Shown: in pieces, positions 50,321-53,118 of the stretch
Position numbering within the stretch: position 1 is the stretch's first letter
Layout of the letters: every line of letters begins with the position of its first letter
From: Pseudomonas sp. GM18
GTDB taxonomy: Bacteria; Pseudomonadota; Gammaproteobacteria; Pseudomonadales; Pseudomonadaceae
Assembly (NCBI RefSeq): GCF_000282195.1
Contig: NZ_AKJT01000132.1
Coordinates: 1 to 53,118, forward strand
Length of the DNA stretch: 53,118 bases
Direction: 5' to 3'
Translations under genes and position numbers: made by a program
Notes under the pieces: generated by a model
What the model saw: only the letters and a program-made list of their open reading frames with translations
Databases searched by the model: none
Told to the model about the DNA's origin: nothing

Positions 50321-51823
50321 ATGTCTCTTGCGCTCGAACGTCTAGTCGCTGGCACGCCGATCCCTTTTGCCGGTAATCGTGTCACTGTCGTCAGCCCCGA
50401 ACTGGCGGCGCGCTTTCAGCCCGGCGACCATCTGCTGGTGGAGCAGGTCAGCGGCGAGTTGTTGCTGATCCCGGTGGCGGATCAACAGGCGGCAGCGGTC
50501 GCCATCGAACGCGCCGAAGCAGCGTTCACCGCGATGTCGAGTGTTTCGGATCACGCTATCAGCGAGTTCTTCGATCGCTTTGCACAACGCCTGGAAACCC
50601 CGGAATGCTGGGCCTTGATTGCGGCCGCCAACCTGGCCGACATCGAGCGGGCCAAGGCGCGCGGGCGTTCCACCACGCGGTTGCTGGCCGATGAGCGCAT
50701 GCGTGGCGACATGATTGCTGGCCTGCGGGCCTGGCGCGATGCACCAGCCACCCGCGGCCAGGTCGTGAGTTGCGTCGAGCACGACGGCTGGAAAGTCGAG
50801 CAGGTGGTTTCGCCGTTGGGCATCGTCGCTTTTGTGTTCGAAGGCCGGCCGAATGTCTTCGCCGACGCCGCTGGTGTATTGCGTACCGGTAACACTGCGG
50901 TGCTGCGTATTGGCAGCGACGCGTTGGGCACCGCCCAGGCCATCGTCACCCATGCCTTGAATCCGGCACTGGTCGATGCCGGGTTGCCGAGCGGTGCGGT
51001 GTCGCTGGTCGAAAGCGTCAACCACGCGGCTGGCTGGGCGATGTTCGCCGACCGGCGCCTGTCGCTGGCCGTGGCCCGTGGTTCGGGGCGTGCGGTCAGC
51101 CAGTTGGGCAGCATCGCGCAACAGGCTGGCACCGCCGTCAGCCTGCACGGCACCGGCGGCGCCTGGCTGATCGCGAACAAAGATGCCGATGCCCAGCGCT
51201 TAGCCGCCGTGGTGCGCAACTCGCTGGACCGCAAAGTCTGCAACACCCTGAACGTTTGCCTGATCCACCGCGACCGCGCCGCCGAACTGGTGCCGCTGTT
51301 TCTCGATGCACTGCAACAGGCCGGCACCGCGCGGGGTCAGGGCTGCAAGTTGCATATCGTCGAGGGTAGCGAGCAGCATTTGCCGAGCGATTGGCGCACC
51401 GCGAGCGTCGAGGTGTACCGCGCCGAAGGCTATCAGACCGAAGCACAGGCCGAACTGCTGCCCGAGGACCAATTGGGTCGTGAGTGGGAGTGGGAAGAAA
51501 CCCCGGAAGTCAGCCTGAAGATCGTCGACGATCTGGATCAGGCCATTGCCTTGTTCAACCGCTACAGCCCGCAATTCACCGTGTCGCTGATCAGTGAAGA
51601 TGCGCAGGCGCAGGCGCGTTTCTACAACGCGGTCAACGCGCCTTTTGTCGGCAACGGGATTACCCGCTGGGTCGACGGACAGTACGCGCTGAACAAGCCG
51701 GAGTTGGGGCTTTCGAACTGGGAGAGCGGTCGCTTGTTTGCGCGCAGTGCGATTCTCTCGGGAGATGGCGTGTTCACGATCCGCAGCCGCATGACCCAGA
51801 CGGATCTGTCGGTCAAACGCTGA
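50321..51823 (+). CDS. ProA-like glutamate-5-semialdehyde dehydrogenase with N-terminal extension
   Basis: This 500-residue NAD(P)-dependent aldehyde dehydrogenase superfamily member is most like ProA. The catalytic Cys is in DRKVCNTLNVCL. SPLGIVAFVFEGRPNVF and RTGNTAVLRIGSDALGTAQA are ProA-type nucleotide-site motifs, and FVGNGITRWVDG matches the C-terminal region. About 70 extra N-terminal residues (MSLALERLVAGTPIPFAGNR onward) precede the usual ProA start. True proA lies beside proB, which is absent here, so this is probably a paralog with another aldehyde substrate. It follows glutaminase, which suggests glutamate metabolism. Confidence 0.82.
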   Translation: MSLALERLVAGTPIPFAGNRVTVVSPELAARFQPGDHLLVEQVSGELLLIPVADQQAAAVAIERAEAAFTAMSSVSDHAISEFFDRFAQRLETPECWALIAAANLADIERAKARGRSTTRLLADERMRGDMIAGLRAWRDAPATRGQVVSCVEHDGWKVEQVVSPLGIVAFVFEGRPNVFADAAGVLRTGNTAVLRIGSDALGTAQAIVTHALNPALVDAGLPSGAVSLVESVNHAAGWAMFADRRLSLAVARGSGRAVSQLGSIAQQAGTAVSLHGTGGAWLIANKDADAQRLAAVVRNSLDRKVCNTLNVCLIHRDRAAELVPLFLDALQQAGTARGQGCKLHIVEGSEQHLPSDWRTASVEVYRAEGYQTEAQAELLPEDQLGREWEWEETPEVSLKIVDDLDQAIALFNRYSPQFTVSLISEDAQAQARFYNAVNAPFVGNGITRWVDGQYALNKPELGLSNWESGRLFARSAILSGDGVFTIRSRMTQTDLSVKR

Positions 51824-51830
51824 GACGCGC

Positions 51831-51873
51831 AAAACCTGTAGGATCGCCGCACCGCACGCTCCCACAGGGTTTT
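51831..51873 (+). terminator. Inverted-repeat terminator candidate
   Basis: AAAACCTGT at 51831-51839 pairs with ACAGGGTTTT near 51864-51873, with G+C-rich sequence between and a short T-run on the right. It is 8 bases after the ProA-like stop. Confidence 0.5.
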
Positions 51874-51918
51874 CGTCTCTCATTAGGAGCAGCCCCCGGC
51901 CGCAGGCAACGGTACGCA

Positions 51919-51926
51919 CTATACTT
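51919..51926 (+). promoter_or_regulatory. Sigma-S-like -10 element for the BON gene
   Basis: CTATACTT at 51919-51926 is an excellent match to the sigma-S/sigma-70 -10 consensus. No good -35 is visible upstream, which is usual for sigma-S promoters. It is 65 bases before the BON-domain gene. Confidence 0.45.
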
Positions 51927-51990
51927 ATTGTGTGTCCGTGTCTGCACGGGGACGGACAGCGCATCTGATTACGTGTGAGAGGATTGCGCC

Positions 51991-52323
51991 ATGAAACTTC
52001 ATTCTTTCCAACATTACTCCCATGGCCTGGAAACGGTTGTTCACGACACGTGGATTACCACCCGGGTGAAGTCGGCCCTGGCATTGGCCGAAACCACTCT
52101 TGGCCTGAATGTCCATGTCAAAACCCATGCGGGCACGGTGGCATTGAGCGGTCGCGTCAACACCCATAAACAGTGCGAACAGGCTGTTGCACTGGCCCGT
52201 ACGGTTCCTGGTGTCGTGAACATCGATGCCAGCGAATTGCTCACTCACGTGTTCACGCCAGGGCATCTTCCAGAAGCGCCCAATGCTGAAGACACGCCAG
52301 AGCGTCGGTCGGACGACAAATGA
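51991..52323 (+). CDS. BON-domain protein
   Basis: This 110-residue protein has one BON domain (about 20-85): VHDTWITTRVKSALALAETTLGLNVHVKTHAGTVALSGRVNTHKQCEQAVALARTVPGVVNID. There is no clear signal peptide, so it may be cytosolic or use an unusual export route. BON domains bind phospholipid and occur in osmotic-stress proteins such as OsmY. The sigma-S-like -10 upstream agrees with a stress role. AGGATTG stands before the ATG. Confidence 0.82.
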   Translation: MKLHSFQHYSHGLETVVHDTWITTRVKSALALAETTLGLNVHVKTHAGTVALSGRVNTHKQCEQAVALARTVPGVVNIDASELLTHVFTPGHLPEAPNAEDTPERRSDDK

Positions 52324-52395
52324 CAGCCTTGTGAGTATCGCATTGGCGGTTATAACGCTGCGCCAAACCTGGCGCAGCTTGTGCGGTCGACACCT

Positions 52396-53055
52396 TCAGG
52401 CGGCTTCGACGGTTTTGCCGTGCACGGCGCAAGTGCCCGGGTATTCGGCCAGCGACACGAAACTGTGACTGCCGGCATCCAGGGCATCAACCGAGCCGGT
52501 TTCGATGTCATAGACCCAGCCATGCAGGTTCAACAGGCCTTTTTCCTGGGCCAGGCGCACGCTCGGGTGGGTCTGGATATTCGCCAGTTGGGCGATGACG
52601 TTTTCCCGCACCATCGAACTGACCTTGGCCGCGTCGCTGGCATGAGGGCGGGATTCGTTGATCACCTTGGCCGACTCGGCGTGCTGCAGCCAGCCGCTGA
52701 CGGCGGGCAGGTGATCCATGCATTTGCACTGGGCAATGGCGGTCATGGCGCCACAGTCAGAATGCCCGCAGATCACGACGTCCGTCACGCCCAGTACCGC
52801 GACTGCATATTCCACCGTGGCCGAGACACCGCCTGGGTGCGGGCTGTAAGAGGGCACGATATTGCCGGCATTGCGCACCACGAACAGTTCGCCGGGCTCC
52901 TGCTGGGTCAGCAGTTCCGGCACTACGCGGCTGTCGGAACAGGTGATGAACAAGGTGCCGGGATGCTGGGTGGTCGCCAGGTGTTTGAACAGGTCGGTAC
53001 GTTGCGGGAACGCTTCTTTCTGGAACTTCAATAAACCTTCGATGAGCGCTTTCAT
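52396..53055 (-). CDS. Beta-class carbonic anhydrase
   Basis: This 219-residue zinc enzyme interconverts CO2 and bicarbonate in the cytosol. Zinc ligands are Cys39, His98 and Cys101 with the Asp41-Arg43 dyad (ITCSDSRVV, ICGHSDCGAM). The VRNAGNIVP motif is present near 60-68. The length matches the E. coli Can/CynT group. The C-terminal half contains extra cysteines (AQCKCMD) not needed for catalysis. The gene starts at 53055, 31 bases before the REP unit. Confidence 0.92.
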   Translation of the reverse strand: MKALIEGLLKFQKEAFPQRTDLFKHLATTQHPGTLFITCSDSRVVPELLTQQEPGELFVVRNAGNIVPSYSPHPGGVSATVEYAVAVLGVTDVVICGHSDCGAMTAIAQCKCMDHLPAVSGWLQHAESAKVINESRPHASDAAKVSSMVRENVIAQLANIQTHPSVRLAQEKGLLNLHGWVYDIETGSVDALDAGSHSFVSLAEYPGTCAVHGKTVEAA

Positions 53056-53085
53056 GGCGGACTTCCTTGCAATGAATGAGGGGGC

Positions 53086-53118
53086 GTAGCAGCTGCCGAG
53101 CCTGCGAGGCTGCGTTCG
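53086..53118. repeat. REP-like repeat, truncated by the window end
   Basis: GTAGCAGCTGCCGAGCCTGCG and the following bases match the unit at 25-53 in the reverse orientation (one mismatch) and the left arm at 39789. It lies upstream of the carbonic anhydrase gene. Confidence 0.75.

Noticed and set aside
1..53118. tRNA, rRNA, prophage, integrase or CRISPR signals
   Set aside because: I looked for CCA-ended cloverleafs, repeat-spacer series and integrase motifs by eye and found none convincing.

Overview
The window is a G+C-rich bacterial chromosome segment that most resembles the Pseudomonas fluorescens group. This rests on gene content and protein style (divergent LysR-regulator pairs, a CusCBAF copper exporter, a YcaC-like hydrolase, small DUF5329 and DUF2986 proteins) and on Pseudomonas-type REP repeats at both window ends and at 39.8 kb. 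No rRNA, tRNA, CRISPR array, phage or intact insertion sequence was seen.

Layout. 0-5.5 kb: a LysR regulator divergent from an NAD(P)H:quinone-type oxidoreductase, a DeoR regulator, small secreted or lipid-anchored proteins, a CAP-domain protein and a cell-wall hydrolase. 5.5-10.9 kb: a PAS-PAS-HWE sensor kinase, the Kup potassium transporter, an isochorismatase-like hydrolase and a LysR regulator. 11.2-15.4 kb: a compact three-gene unit of a tyrosinase-like type-3 copper enzyme, a DUF2182-type membrane protein and a caspase-fold protein with its His/Cys dyad; this is the most unusual gene combination here. 15.5-20.8 kb: small or hypothetical genes, a secreted alpha/beta hydrolase, a TPR protein and an A+T-rich islet with one orphan gene. 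20.8-26.0 kb: a GNAT, a LysR/azoreductase pair, and an Lrp regulator divergent from an amidase/carbamoylase plus a diaminopropionate ammonia-lyase-like enzyme. 26.3-26.9 kb: a 168-residue protein that is 43% methionine, followed by a strong terminator.

26.9-39.8 kb: an XRE-cupin regulator coupled to a 53-residue protein, then a LysR regulator divergent from a tightly packed ten-gene operon. The operon encodes two periplasmic binding proteins, an FAD-linked oxidase, an aminotransferase, two ABC permeases, an ABC ATPase, a cysteine-dioxygenase-like cupin, a glutathione S-transferase and a 919-residue protein with four rhodanese-like units fused to a MetC-type C-S lyase. Together they look like an uptake and breakdown pathway for a sulfur-containing amino acid or thiol conjugate. 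39.8-53.1 kb: a perfect REP inverted repeat, an MFS transporter, a small Cys/Met-rich exported protein followed by cusCBAF, a DoxX/dienelactone-hydrolase pair, glutaminase, a ProA-like dehydrogenase with an N-terminal extension, a BON-domain protein and a beta-carbonic anhydrase.

Copper recurs at three separate places: the tyrosinase/DUF2182 unit, the Met/Cys-rich protein and the Cus system. Start codons were chosen by Shine-Dalgarno sequence, signal peptide and family length, and several differ from the longest open frame. All functions are inferred from sequence motifs remembered from known families; no database search was possible.
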